Assembly: GCA_026724425.1 (NCBI GenBank)
Contig: JAIUCV010000011.1
Location: 2,749,501-2,813,500, forward strand
From: Erythrophleum ivorense
Taxonomy: Eukaryota; Streptophyta; Magnoliopsida; Fabales; Fabaceae
Length of the DNA: 64,000 bases
Direction of reading: 5' to 3'
Part shown: positions 40,101 through 50,863 of the stretch, piece by piece
Layout of the letters: every line of letters starts with the position of its first letter
Position numbering within the stretch: the stretch's first letter is position 1
Program-made: the position numbers and the translations under genes
Notes under the pieces: generated by a model
Told to the model about the DNA's origin: nothing
What the model saw: only the letters and a program-made list of their open reading frames with translations
The model's database searches: none

Positions 40101-42574
40101 CCAAAGTCGGAGAATTGTGCAGTTCTAGGTTCCAATTTGTCCAAGAATGGCGGTCTGTAGCAGGTCACAGTATTAGGTCTATCATGACCTGATCCATCTG
40201 CTAAATGAGACTGTTTCTCTTTTTTTTTTTTAATTAAATTCCTGCACCTTTCGTAGGGTTAGTTAGATTAATAAAAAAAGTACATGAATGGTCCCCAAAA
40301 AAATCTTAGCAAGATGAGAAGCAGAGGTCTTTTCCTCCCAATTCTCAAGCTTCAGGTCTTTTCCTGACAATCTTCACCTTCATCTCTTAGTTTGCTATTG
40401 CAGGGCCTTTAGTATTTCTTTGTAATTAATTACACCTCTATTTTTATGAGATAATCAGATCAAAGTTTATTTGTAAATAAAGAATTTAGAACAATCTGAA
40501 ATAGATGATTTCATATATCCTCTTATTAACATTACTTCATTTGTTATGTTTTTTTTCCAAACTGCAGGAATCCCCTTCCTCAGCCAATGCAATCCATTTT
40601 GGAAGAGGGCACAAATCTATATAAGCTTCATACCAAGAGACATGGAAGGTCAATGTTATGGTTTTTTCACTTGAAAACTGTGGATATAATGAGATATTTT
40701 GACCCCCTTCCCCCCAAAAAAAACCCCAAAAACAAGAAAAAAAAAAGGGCCTTGAGATGTTCTCTGTAGAGTATTCAGCTTTTGAAGTGTTAATACATGA
40801 GGCTGTGTTCTCCTGTGATTCCTCAAAGTGCCTTGTGCTACAATGCACTGAACTTTTTCTGTCCAGTGGTGATAGTATAACCATGATTGAAGTATGAATA
40901 GAATTATGTAATATCTTTTTATTTTAATTATTGGTTATTGATGGATGGCTAGAGGTTAATAAGCTACTTTGGACCCTGTCTTTGGGATTTTCAGTTTGAA
41001 CTGAGATTATATAACAATCTTAAATCAATCACTATCATTAACAGACTAGAGTCTACCAAGGGATCCTACGCAAAGGAATGGACCAAATGGGAGAAACAAC
41101 TACGGGAGATTCTTTTTGGAAATGCTGAGTATCTTAATTCTATTCAGGTTAGTATATCTTTTTTTTTTTCCTCTCGCCCTTTTCACTTCAATTGAAATCA
41201 TTACATTATTATCGATTGCATTCCTCTAGCATTAAATTATATACCTCAGTTACGAAATATGCTATGCTAGTTTTTTTTTTTTTAACCGTTAAAATAAAAA
41301 ATTGTATTCTAAAATGCTATAGACTGCCCTCACAACATCTGCAGGTTTCATTTAAGGTTGCTGTCAAGCAAGTCTCGGAACAATTAAGGAACATTGCAAA
41401 GGGTGATTACACACCACCAGACACTGTGAAGAGGAAATTTGGAACCATTGTTTTTGCTGCCCTCAGTCTGCCTGTGACAGAGATTCAAGATGTCCTTAAG
41501 AATGTAAGTAAAATTTCTGCTCTTGTAGTTAGTTGCCTTTGGTTCTTTTTCCCAACATGTTAATTAAAAACTAATTTTGTTTGTTTTTCTCAACGTTCTT
41601 TATTTGTTGATTTTTAACTACTACCCTTCAATTATGTATGAAGGGGCACTGAGAAGTAGAAACTCTATGCTTATGACAATTTTGCTATTTAAAAGTTAGG
41701 CCTGATGTTCTACAGTTTAGGTGGTAGTTATGTTTGTGCTTCTAGATTGGATCATTTGTTTGAGTTCCATTTTGAGAAAGAAATGAGACATACCTGATAG
41801 CATACTTTTTATTTGAGTATGTTTGTTGCTGGAGTATTCCTTTTTTATTTATTTTTTATCCAGCTGAGGATTTGCCTAGGTAGAAGTTTCATTTGGAAGA
41901 TGCCATGTGGAAATTACCTATGCATACAAGAGGCAACTGCAAAATACTTTACGGCCACTTGTCCATTTCTTCCCCACGCCCTGCCCCCTTGTTTTTCTTG
42001 TCTGTTCCTACTCAGTGCAATATATTGGTTTTTTAATTTTTTCCTCCATATTTGTGTTTCTGTACCAAAATTTGCACCCCAATATTCATGGTATTTGATT
42101 TCTGCAGATATCTTCCTTTAAAAAACGGATCTAACAATTTAGAAATCAGGACCCTTATCTCATGATATCAATATACATATGCAGATAGCTGCGAATAATC
42201 CTTCAGTTGAAGCTTTTCTAAAAGGCAAGCATTTAGAGAATCTTCAGAAAGCCCATGTGACTCTTGCCCACAAGAGAAGTCATGGCGTGAAAGCTGTTGC
42301 TGATTATGGCGCCTTCTTGCATGAGAAGGTCCCCGTGGAGTTGAAAGCTCTGCTCTTCTCAGATGAAATGGCTGCATTTGAAGCTTCTCCTGGCTCTCTG
42401 GAAGGTGAGAAGATAGTTTCCAAAAACTCATGGCCTCATGCCACCCTATGGACTGCCGAAGGGGTTTCAGCCAAAGAAGCCAACGCGTTACCTGAGTTGT
42501 TTAAGCAGGGCAAAGCAAGTCGTATTGACTTAAATCCTCCCGTCACTATAAGTAGCACAGTGGAGTTTTTTTAG
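14213..42574 (+). CDS. RNL: Plant tRNA ligase (ligase, polynucleotide kinase and cyclic phosphodiesterase)
   Basis: Twenty-seven exons join in frame with GT-AG introns: 14213-14389, 14876-15307, 16038-16088, 16247-16329, 18423-18522, 19294-19372, 19995-20118, 20732-20838, 21532-21660, 22013-22077, 22194-22358, 22616-22776, 26136-26167, 27295-27458, 28113-28192, 29341-29406, 29589-29878, 30633-30740, 30959-31056, 31781-31841, 38169-38245, 38340-38411, 38489-38565, 40568-40648, 41045-41147, 41345-41503, 42185-42574. The product is 1176 aa (1122 aa from the ATG at 14375; Arabidopsis RNL is about 1104 aa). The enzyme opens the 2',3'-cyclic phosphate of the 5' tRNA half, phosphorylates the 5'-OH of the 3' half, and joins them through an adenylylated intermediate. 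Visible marks: nucleotidyl-transferase KHSG with Lys224, P-loop GIPGCAKSA with Lys775, and two HxT motifs (His1071, His1132) of the 2H phosphodiesterase. No stop or frameshift interrupts the joined frame. Residues 61-150 are low-complexity and poorly conserved. In Arabidopsis the enzyme also acts in bZIP60 mRNA splicing during ER stress. Confidence 0.96.
16528..18351 (+). mobile_element. Non-coding LTR retroelement in tRNA ligase intron 4
   Basis: Degenerate direct repeats (16528-17003 and 18075-18351) both begin TGATG and end CCA. The element is flanked by a perfect 5-bp duplication TACAT (16523-16527, 18352-18356). The left repeat has some 150-200 extra bases near 16680-16840. After the left repeat, TGCTGTCAAAGCCC resembles a degenerate Met-tRNA primer site, and a purine-rich AGGGGGAAAA precedes the right repeat. 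No gag or pol frame is present in 1.8 kb, so this is a non-autonomous element of TRIM or small-LARD type. Two near-identical units of about 120 bp (about 17815-17920 and 17935-18033), and a third diverged one near 17515-17620, lie inside. Confidence 0.8.
19071..19105. repeat. (CT)n microsatellite in tRNA ligase intron 5
   Basis: About 17 uninterrupted CT units; likely polymorphic in length. Confidence 0.95.
22834..26026 (-). mobile_element. RTE-clade non-LTR retrotransposon (LINE) in tRNA ligase intron 12
   Basis: The insertion is bounded by a perfect 20-bp direct repeat beginning CTCCTTAATTTTATAAAC at 22814-22833 and 26027-26046. Read on the minus strand it has a short GC-rich 5' leader, one long ORF, almost no 3' UTR, and a (TTG)n tail just after GACCCCACTTAGTGGG. 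A TTG/CAA-type tail without poly(A) is characteristic of RTE elements. Removing it leaves an ordinary intron of about 146 bp. Intact ORF plus perfect duplication indicate a young insertion. It is antisense to the host gene. Confidence 0.93.
22864..25902 (-). CDS. RTE-type LINE polyprotein: endonuclease and reverse transcriptase
   Basis: An uninterrupted frame of 1012 aa starts at the ATG at 25902 (the frame opens slightly further upstream without an ATG). Residues about 60-300 form an apurinic-type endonuclease: GTWNIGTLTGK, the LQETKW block, GGDLNGHVG and SQIDFFLI. Residues about 530-800 form the reverse transcriptase, with FIDLEKAYDRVPRE, the GLHQGSTLSPYLF block and the catalytic FADDIVL. 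The C-terminal part carries LRWFGHVGRRP, common in plant and animal RTE proteins. No stop or frameshift is present, so the protein could be active if transcribed from the antisense strand. Confidence 0.93.
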   Translation of the reverse strand: MDNRYIKRKARSLPVSNALYSSGTVRSEQEPLHRRLDVVKNKQRFPHFRERMWLKKLVHESRIRFGTWNIGTLTGKSMEIVDTMIRRRINFMCLQETKWVGEKAKELDTSGFKLWYTGKAKFRNGVGIIVDKFWKNAIVDVKRLGDRIIALKFVVEKEIFNVISAYAPQVGLEEYHKVKFWEDLECLVQEIPLGEKILLGGDLNGHVGRVSSGYEGVHGGHGIGEANAEGKTILDFSLAFDLILANTCFRKREEHLITYKSGRVCSQIDFFLIKKSDRKLCIDCKVIPGESLTTQHRVLVMDVRIKRRVKNKGEDRVLRTKWWQLKGDKERNLQRRIVEEGSWEIQGSANDMWNGMAKEIRKIAREILGESKGFGPRDKESWWWDASVQNKIKVKRECYKVWSLCKSNENWEKYKVARKDTKKAVSEAKARAFDGLYQSLGTKVGERSIYKLAKSRERKTRDVDQVKCIKDEEGKVLVTEQDIRERWKDYFHRLFNEGHEILLQSDRLDIREEDHNYTFYRRIREVEVKEALQRMENGRAVGPDNIPIEVWKGLGVKGISWLTKLFNEIMRSKRMPDEWRKSTLIPIYKSKGDIQNCANYRGIKLMSHTMKLWERVIERRLRKETQVMENQFGFMPGRSTMEAIYLLRRLMERYRENQRDLHMVFIDLEKAYDRVPREVLWKALEKKGVRIAYIRAIQDMYDKVTTSVVTKGGLTEDFPITVGLHQGSTLSPYLFTLVLDVLTEHIQEPVPQCMLFADDIVLIGESREEMNEKLERWRLALEAYGFRLSRSKTEYMECKFSKRHTISSVEVKIGEHILPQVTQFKYLGSIIQHNGEIEEDVKHRIQAGWMKWRSASGVICDRRVPLKLKGKFYRTVIRPAMLYGTECWAIKSQQENKLNVAEMRMLRWMSGHTRRDRIRNECIREKVEVAPIVEKMVESRLRWFGHVGRRPIEAPVRRVDEMENSPITRGRGRPRKTIGEIIKRDLDLNGLSKNMIYDRCLWRRLIHVADPT
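28217..28684. repeat. Tandem duplication of about 237 bp in tRNA ligase intron 15
   Basis: Two adjacent copies (about 28217-28453 and 28454-28684) start with GAAGTCTRCTTCCTAGAGG and share long blocks such as ATTGAGATAGATGTATGTTC. Scattered substitutions and small indels show the duplication is not recent. It lies between exons 15 and 16 and does not touch splice sites. Confidence 0.85.
32163..34736 (-). mobile_element. Second Copia fragment, opposite orientation, nested in the first
   Basis: On the minus strand this has an LTR of about 275 bp (34462-34736, TGTTGGAG...TTCTTCA), then a Met-tRNA primer site TGGTATCAAAGCC (complement of 34449-34461). Gag (starting MAAQ near 34341), a zinc-knuckle region (about 33600), the pre-integrase WHHRLGHP (near 32900) and integrase (HQTSCVHTPQQNG near 32470) follow, breaking off at LFVGY near 32165. 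Reverse transcriptase, RNase H and 3' LTR are missing. The LTR differs in sequence from the outer element's, so this is a separate element and not a simple inversion. Insertion followed by one deletion explains the arrangement. Confidence 0.8.
35344..35381 (-). mobile_element. 38-bp stub of an RTE 3' end inside the Copia element
   Basis: The insert reads ACAACAACAGCAG at its left and CCACTAAGTGGGG at its right, matching the last bases and TTG-type tail of the LINE at 22.8 kb. It is flanked by a perfect 15-bp duplication TCATTGTGTACAGCA (35329-35343, 35382-35396). It interrupts the Copia linker-region frame just before the YSRR motif. This is an extreme 5' truncation: only the 3' terminus was copied. 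Confidence 0.85.
37477..38070. mobile_element. Mutator-type MITE in tRNA ligase intron 20
   Basis: Terminal inverted repeats of about 40 bp (left TAAATTACTCTCCCCTCC..., right ...GGGAGTAAAGAGTAATATA) enclose 594 bp of AT-rich non-coding DNA. A perfect 9-bp duplication TATGATATT flanks it (37468-37476, 38071-38079), the length made by Mutator-like transposases. Related sequence occurs at 47.8 kb and 56.0-56.7 kb. Confidence 0.8.
39784..40232. repeat. Diverged 268-bp-period duplication in tRNA ligase intron 23
   Basis: Copies beginning TGGCCAAACRTTCTAGTG at about 39784 and 40052 share GATTCCAGCC, TTGTCCAAGAATGGC and GGTCTATCATGACC, each ending in a CT/T-rich tract. A G-rich run (about 39998-40015) sits between them. 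Confidence 0.8.
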
Positions 42575-45497
42575 TCCCTTTGCTATTCATTTCTTTCTCA
42601 AAAGTTAAAAAAAAAAAAAGAAATAGAAAAAGATAATTATGCATTGCAAGTTCTGATGAGTAGAAGTACATTGGATGTTAGAGAATGGTGAGAGTTGATG
42701 GAGAAAATTTTTGTAGGAGCCAGCATTTTCTCCTGTCAAATTTTCTAGGCATAGAGCAACATATATGTGAGGTCTCATTGCTTGCGGAGGGTGTGTTTGT
42801 CTACACTTTATTCTGATAGAGGAAAATATAACAATGTAATTATTTCTCTTTCGTCGTTATACGCATGCATGGGTGCTTGTTCTATTCATAGCCTATGCTT
42901 TGAATATAATTGAATGAAGATAGCTGCTTATTTCGTTAACCTAGTGAGCACTTTCGTGGATTTGTTTTTTTAAATGGATTCTAGAACATGGTATCTCAAT
43001 TTTGGACGATCGTCGTTTGGGAAATCAGTTTTATTTTCTTGACAGCATAGTTGAAGTTTCTATTTTCTTGACGTCATCGCAACTTATTTGACAATGTAAT
43101 TGAATTTTGTTAATGCAAGATGAAAATTTACAACAATTGACGGTTGGATAAATGCACCCGTGTACTTATGAATACCGGAAGGAGACAGTTTTATTGGAAA
43201 AATATTGACACGTGTGGTTATAAAAACTGATAAAATATAAATTATTATCATATAGTTTGAGTTGTTTATATTTCACTATATTGAGGTTGAAAGGTTAATT
43301 AGTTTGAGGTTTGTTCTAATACAACACTACTATGCGTTGGTCATAATATTTTAATATGATTTTAAATTATTTTGAAAATAATAAAATTATTAAATTAAAT
43401 TAATAAAATCATTAAGTTGAATATAATCAAATATTTTTTATTGTCTTTTTGTATTGAAGTCATTTAATTTATTTTTAATAGGTAATAATAATTGTTAAAG
43501 AAATAAATTATATTAAAATAAAATATTATTTTGATTAGGTTTTTTAATCTGATTTATCTTATAAATTTGTTTGAGTTATATTATCTAAACTCATCTTAGT
43601 GGACTTTGATTTTATATTGAAATATAATAAAGCATTATATTGTTTTAAATTTATAATATCTTATTCAAATAATTTTCTATAAAAGTAAGCGTACTGTAGA
43701 GCTTTAAATGTTTTTATCTTATTCTATTACTTTATTTTTGCAAAAGTCAACTTGCTCAAAATTTTGCTCAAGAGGTGACAGACAAAACGAAAGAAATAAT
43801 AAATATATTTTACAAGTAAAAGCTTGTGAAAGAGAAGTACGTAGAATAGCCAAAAAAAGAAAAAAAAGACACAAATGGGTTAAGAACCACATTTTGTTGC
43901 AACTGAAAAGTCCTATTCTTTCTTTTTCTCCTTCACATTTTGTGATTCTTCTTCTCTCCATGAATCAGTTTATGAAGTAAATACACAAGAAAGAAAAGAA
44001 AGAGTCTCACTGAATATTTTGGAAACGTCTCTAAAGTTCTCATACAACCATGGCAAATTAGAAAGCTAGTGCAAGAAATATAAATGAACAAGCTCACAGA
44101 TTCAAAAATGGCATTCCTTCCCAATGTTTTCACTGTTGCAACTATTTTATTGAATTATTGGAATGAAGAAAGAGCAAGAAAGCGAAAGAGAGAGAGTAAA
44201 TGGTTCATTATGGCTTCATGTTCTAGGATGTTGCAAAGGATCGAGAGAGAGAAAAATATGGTCCTTGAATGTGGCATAAGGAAGAAGTTTACCACAGCAT
44301 TTGATCTAAACATTAATTTGTTTAAGAGTAGAAAGATGAAGAAAGATCCAACGGCTTATGATTTTAAATTGGATCCATTTGTTTTATCTTAAGCATTTGA
44401 ATCAAAATAAGCAAAAAGGTTGGAAGTAAAAAGAACTTGTTGAAAATGAAAAAAAAAAAAAAAGATGACCTCCTTTAACTTTTCTCCTTCATTGTTACCG
44501 CCAAACAATTATAGCTGGAATATATAAAGTCATCTTAAGTAAAAATAAAAAGATATATTTAAATTATTCTTAGTGGTTGGGTTCCTTTTTTTAAGTGTAC
44601 AACATGTATTAAATGAGCATTTATATAAGAAAACTTGACAATGTCTTCTCTCTTCTTAAACTAGCATGGTAGAAAAAGAGAGAGAGGATAAAAACTATTT
44701 GAAAATAACTTATATAGCCAAAAGTTTTTAGCCTCCATAGATGTTCAAGCTTCTTGTCAAAACTTTCTCTTGCAAGGGCTATATTTGTAAAGTTATACTA
44801 TCCATTGGATACATACATACATATATATATATACACATATATAGGTATGTATATATTTTTTGAAAGCGTCTATATAACAATAAAATGAAGAATTGAAAAA
44901 AAAATAAAGCAAAAAAATAAAATTTTAGTTCTATTATAATATTCCACAATCTTTTCAAATTTCTAAACTTAGTTTTTTGTTATATTTAACTTGTGAAAGT
45001 TTAAGAGTAAATTTATTATAATTTTTTTATAAGGGTTTTAAATATATTTTCATATCATTTTGTAAATATTTTTTAAATATAAACAAAATAAGTTTAAGAT
45101 GAGTTCAATATAAAACTCTTTATAAAAAAAGTTTTGGATGACTTTGTATGAAACTCAAGTATTGTAAAATTTAATGTAAGCTTAAACATTGTATTGGTAA
45201 TAAACATGTACAAAATCATCCGATTGTAATTTGAAATCATATTAAGTCAAAGAAAATCCTTTAATATTCAAGGAAACTAGATATAGGATAAGGATGTCTA
45301 AGTTAAGATAATATACGATGTACTTCTCTTTTCTTTTTCTTTTTTTGTATTTCTGTCATTATATTCTAATAGAATATTTTATTGATAAGGTTTTCTAAAG
45401 TTTATTTAATCTTCAAAATATACAATATTTTTTATAACATGTTCTCGATAAGATATTCTTGTATCTACAAAGTTTTTTCACTAACATACTTTCTTAA
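42575..45497. other. 3' flank of tRNA ligase and intergenic DNA
   Basis: The first 300 bp are the likely 3' UTR of the tRNA ligase; no canonical AATAAA is clear. The rest is AT-rich. A frame at 44084-44392 (+) is highly basic and shows no family resemblance, and I do not support it as a gene. No further structure is recognised. Confidence 0.5.
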
Positions 45498-45505
45498 GTT
45501 ATTCT

Positions 45506-46409
45506 CATGGTTTTTAAAACCAAACCCAACCTGACCGGCTGGTTGGACCGAGAACCAAACCTTAATCTGATCTGAAATATCTTTCAAGCTAGTGTTTTCA
45601 AAAATCAGTCAACTTTGGTTAAGAATCAGGTTTGACTGCCAGGTTTTGGACTACACCCGGTGCAAACGAACAGGATCAAACACGCATACATGCTACGCAT
45701 GGACTCTAAAGGCAATGAACACCAGTTGAGCTACGATACACTTCAGTCATCATATGTAAATTTTTATATAAATATATTATTAATTGGTTCTTGCCTTTTT
45801 CTCCAAAAATGACAATATAGAATATTGAACCTATAACCCAAATGAAACATCTCAACATTTTAACCATTGTGTCACCTTATTTTTTATGTTAAAATAATGT
45901 ATAATATTATATAGATATAATTATAATATTTCTTTTAAATTTTATGATATTTAATTTAAATATTTATCAACCATCATTTTTTTACACTATATTCAAACCT
46001 TCAACAATCAATTAAATTTTATTATACAAATTTTTTTAAAAAGTAATAATAAAAAAATTAATATATTAAATAAGTAGTTTTTATAATATCTTGGTTTTAA
46101 TATTTGTTTTAACACATTAATATTTGATAATTATATTTATTAATAGATAATTTATTTTATATTCAAATTTTAAAACTAAAGAGTCAACTAAATTTTAATA
46201 TTATATTATATTATATTTATTTTTATATATAATTATTAATAAAATGTTTCAAAATTTATTAATATTTATTTATAATCATTTATTAAACTAAATTTTAACA
46301 TATATAAAAATTATTACTGGTTCGACCATAGTTCAACTACGATCAAACCAATAAATCGTGAACCAATGTCTTTACCAGTTCAATTCCTGATCCGATTTTA
46401 AAAATATTG
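45506..46409. mobile_element. 904-bp terminal-inverted-repeat element with tRNA-like segments
   Basis: Left end GGTTTTTAAAACCAAACCC... and right end ...GATCCGATTTTAAAAATATTGG form imperfect inverted termini. An 8-bp duplication GTTATTCT flanks the element (45498-45505, 46410-46417), the length left by hAT transposases. On the minus strand, TAGCTCAACTGG (45722-45733) matches a pol III A box and GTTTGATCC (about 45673-45681) a B box. A second similar pair, ACACAATGGTTAAAA and GGTTCAAT, lies at about 45823-45876. There is no coding capacity. Confidence 0.65.
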
Positions 46410-46417
46410 GTTATTCT

Positions 46418-47844
46418 ACATTCATTTTTGTTTTGACATTTCATTGATTTAACTTTTTTTAATTTTACACATTTATGCAAGAGCACCTTTTTACCTCCTT
46501 TAGGTGCATTTTTATTATGTACTTCAATTCTATTAAATTTTTTGCCAAAAAACTTAGATTTTACATGAAAATTTTTATATATTATCTAATTTTAAAATTT
46601 TTTGTAAATTATATTTAAAAAAGTATATTAAATTAAAAATTTTAGAATTAAATAAGATATGGAAAAGTACACAACTAATGGGAAAAGGAAGTTTAGAAAA
46701 TTTGAAGAAAAAGTAAACAAAAAATTAAAAGATTTTTTCTTAATGAAGAAGCTAAATTAATACCCCATTTGGTAAAAAAAAAAAGTAGATGGACAAGGAG
46801 TACAAATCTATTGAATAATTTTGTTTCATATATATTTTGTAGAATTAGAGGAAGAATCTATTTTTATTTTGTAAGTACATGAATAGATAGTAATTATTAT
46901 GTTTAATTTATGCAAAATTTATTATCATTATTTTTTTTTATTTCAGCACTTTTTAAGTTGAGACACAAATTACTTTTTTATCATTCTTTTTCATTTATGT
47001 ACTATTTTTATTTAACTAAACATGCAAATAGAATGATATTTTCTTCTTATTTTTATTTTTCCATCATTTTTTTCATTCATGTATTATTTGTATTCCCTTC
47101 TTATTTTTGTACTTAACAATTTTATGTACCAAATAAGAGATAGAGTGTTATCCTTTGCAAAACATCACCCAATGTAATGATATCTGCTAGATAAGTAATT
47201 AAAACTTGAATAGTTCTTCACATGAGATACCAATTTTTCATCATGGACCTTTGTATTTTGTAGTCTATATAATACAAAAACTTGCCCACCCACACCACCG
47301 GGTATCCCCCCTAAGAAAAAACCCCCAAAAAAACTTTTTCTTATTTCTATTTCTCTACTAAAAAATATTAGAATTTATTTGATTAGATAAATACAAGATA
47401 TGTAAAAGAAAAATGAATATACAAAAATAAGTAGATAAATTGTACTTTTAAAAATGTAATAAAAAAGAATAAGTATTATTAAGTAATGATTACAAAGACG
47501 TACTAAATATTACAAAAAGAACTATATCACAAATTATGTCACTGTTGCACAAACCAAATAGGGCCTTAATTCCTTATTTTTGCATCATCAATTTAATTTA
47601 TATAACAAGTAAATAATATTGACTTATTTGTTGAAATAATTCAGTTCACTTTATTTTAATGATAATTTTAATCTTGTATTTTTAACTATATAAAAAATAA
47701 TTAAATCAATTTAAAATTTATTATTTACTATTTAATGAAATTTAATTATTGCATATTTTGATTATTTTACCTTAATGAATAAAAAATAATATTAATTAAA
47801 TTTAAAAACAAATTAAATATTTCACTAAAATAATAAATTAAAAG
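46418..47844. other. AT-rich intergenic DNA
   Basis: Only AT-rich sequence with many homopolymer runs. Short frames (for example 46910-47116 +) are hydrophobic artefacts of T-rich sequence. Nothing functional is recognised. Confidence 0.5.
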
Positions 47845-48040
47845 ATAAATTATCATCTCTCCCTTTAAGAGATGTTCTTATTACACAACTTTCCTCTCTA
47901 TTATAAATATATATGTAAACTTCCTTTAGAGTTAAAAGACAAGCAAATGTCTTTAAAAATAATATGAATTTTCTTATCTAAAACATAATTTATTAAAAAA
48001 TTAAAACTTTTATTTCAATATTTATTTTGTGGTTCTTTCT
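47845..48040. mobile_element. Partial copy of the Mutator-type MITE family
   Basis: TAAATTATCATCTCTCCCTT and following bases align with the left end of the 37.5-kb MITE, and the AT-rich interior continues to about 48040. No matching right terminus or target duplication is visible, so it appears truncated. Confidence 0.45.
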
Positions 48041-49368
48041 TTGATGCCTATACTATAAATGATTGCATTCATACAATTATAAGTTATCCTTTTCTAATTG
48101 ACATGAAAGTATAAGATGACTGAGTTATAAAGTGAAAATTACCCAAAAGACCTAAGAGCTTTTTCTTTATTTTTCTAACAACCCCTAAAACCCCCTAATA
48201 GGCTAAGAGAATGATGAATATGACACAATTAGTGATCAAACTCGCTTTTTTGAGAACACAAATAAAGAAAGATATGTGTTTAGATGAAAAAGCCCATTTT
48301 GCATTAACAAAATAAAAGACTATGTAAATTCCTTATTTATGTTCCTTCTCATACCTTAATACATGGAGACATGGGTTTCCATAATGCTTAAATCTCACAA
48401 CTTTCTCCTTTTAAGTATAGAATGAAGATATAGCATGTCTGCTTTCATTGATGAAATTGAATCCCTTGTGTTACTTAGAATGTTTAAACATACATTGCAT
48501 ATAGTTTGAAAAACATGCCTAAGCAATTAGTTAACTAGTTCAACGTAGAGAAAAAATGTTTGGAAACAAAGAATCAATTGTTAATTGATGAAATGGTATA
48601 GTTGATTGATGAGTTTTTAAAAGGCATTAATCAACTATTCTTGGTTCATTAGTCAACTAAGATGGGTTATAGAAACAATCTTATAAAACTTTGGAAGTAA
48701 ATAGTCGATTGATGGCTTAGAACAATCAATTAATTAAAAAAAGGTCAAAAACTTAAAAATTATAGTAGTTAAAGTGATTATTGGCTATTTAGATCATGCT
48801 ATTTTACTAATAATAGTTAAAAGATTACTGGACTAATTCAAAAATTCTCTAAACACACCAAAGAATGTGATGGAAATTCAAAATTGAATTTCAAAAACAA
48901 GTTTCTAACAAAAAAGCATGATTATTCAAGATCACAATTATAATTTATAGATTTGTACTTAATTTGAGATTATTGGCAAACAAAGAAAGTAAAGTGGCAA
49001 GATTTGTGAAGGGATTTAGGGATTTTTAGAAAAATAATGAAAGTTGAGAGAGTTAGTTAAAAATTTTACCAAACTAATGGCAAAGGATTAATAATCATAA
49101 AATATAAAATATTTTGGGCCAAAATATCAATACAATAAAATACTTTTCCTCTTTGTTGGGCCTTTTTTGTAATTTCACTTTATAATTCAGCCAACCTACG
49201 CTTTTATGTTAATGCCATGTGTCCCAATCAAAGATGCCACATGAATGGTTGTAAAAGTGCAACCAATTTATATGGTTACACTGAAGAAAGCGCCTTATTT
49301 TGCATTAGAAATTAAAGAGTTAATTTAATTTAAAATAAAAAAGTGGCTATTTTATATTAGTAAAATAC
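48041..49368. other. AT-rich intergenic DNA
   Basis: No coding, RNA or clearly repeated structure recognised apart from short, weak direct repeats of TTGATTGATG type near 48580-48740. Confidence 0.45.
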
Positions 49369-50640
49369 ATATTTGATAAAAATGTATTTTTAATGTTTTA
49401 ATTTTATATCAAATTTTACTTTTATTTTTTAATTTTATTTTATTTCAATTTAGTTCTTTAATTTTATCTTAAGTTTTACTTTCATCTTTTGATTTCTTTT
49501 TATTTTTAATTTGATCCTTTAATTTTATCTCATATTTTATTTTCATCTTTTAATTTTATCTTGTTCCTCTTTGGTCCCTTAACTTTATCTCTAATTTCAC
49601 TTTTATCCTTTTAATTTCATTTTGTTTCAATTTTATCTTTTAACTTATAAAAATTACTCAAATATTTCTTTCTCTCTAACACTACCAAAATGATTAACAA
49701 AATAGTCCTAAGCAGCTCCTTGACATCTTAACTTTGATAACATCTGGCCAAGGCAGATAAACTTGTTATTATACTACTCTTTATCACTATCCAATCGGTA
49801 CACTTTGTAAATTTAAGAAAATGTACGTATGTTTTTACATAATCACATAATTTTTCTCTAAATTTTAAACCTTCCTAATGCTTTTAATATCAATAGGCTT
49901 TTGCCTAATTGGCAAGAGGTGTCCAATCAATTTAATTTTCAATAAAAGACATTGGGATGAGAGATTAATAGCACACTTTTTTGTAGGAAAGCCATAAAGA
50001 ATAAGATACAAATTTTAGATGGTGATAAGAAAAGGGTATTATAATAGGTAGATTCAAATTGCCAAGAGGTAATTAAAATTAAGCCACCAAAAAATATATA
50101 AAACTTATTTGTGAAGTATTTTGATAGTGCTAGAGAAAAAGAAACATTTGACTATTTTTTATATGTTAAAAGAACTAAATTATAACAAAATAAAATTAAA
50201 AAATAAAAATAAAATTTAAAATAAAGTTAAAGAACTAAAAGTATATTTTTACTTATATTTTTAATACTTATTATATTATATAAGTAATAAATATATGCAT
50301 ATGTTGATTAAAATAAACATAATTATAACTTATCTTTTATTATTGGAGCCAAGTCATAAGATTTTTATTTTGTTTGGCATTTTGCCAATGTTATAAAAAA
50401 GGAAATTTTTAAATAATTTTTGTAAATTAAAAAATTAAATTAGAACAAAATGAAATCAAAGAAAAAAAATAAATCTTGAAATAAAATAAAAGAACCAAAT
50501 AAAAATTAAATAAAAATAAAAATAAAACTTAAAATTAAATTAAAATCAAATAAAATTAAAGGATAGAAATAAAAACTAAAATATAATTAAAAAACTAAAA
50601 TATATTTTTACCTATATATTTAATATTTATTATATTATTT
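49369..50640. repeat. Long AT-rich inverted arms built of short tandem units
   Basis: The left arm (about 49375-49640) contains four to five degenerate copies of a unit of about 55 bp, of type TTTAATTTTATCTCAAATTTTA plus TTTGGTCC or TTTAGTTC. Reverse-complement copies occur at about 50160-50240 and 50426-50620. The arrangement resembles non-autonomous elements whose terminal repeats are themselves arrays. Ends and target duplication are not defined. Confidence 0.5.
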
Positions 50641-50863
50641 ATGCAATAAATATAAATATATTTTGATAAAACAAATGTATTTGTAATTTTTAAAAAAAAT
50701 TATTATAGCAAATTTTTTTATTTCAGTAAAAAATATATTTTTTCAAAAGAAATATTCCAACGCAGAGACTTTGTCTGGCCTTCCTTGTCGGACGTTTATC
50801 CCCGGACTACCTGTGTCTATACCATGAATTGCCAGCAAAACACTCCGTGGCTTTACATACACG

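Noticed and set aside
44084..44392. 102-codon basic frame on the plus strand
   Set aside because: No recognisable domain; Lys/Arg richness follows from A/G-rich DNA. Kept only as unassigned intergenic sequence.
45661..45750. Genuine tRNA gene on the minus strand
   Set aside because: A- and B-box-like motifs are present but no cloverleaf with acceptor stem and anticodon arm can be drawn; it is better explained as a decayed SINE-like segment.
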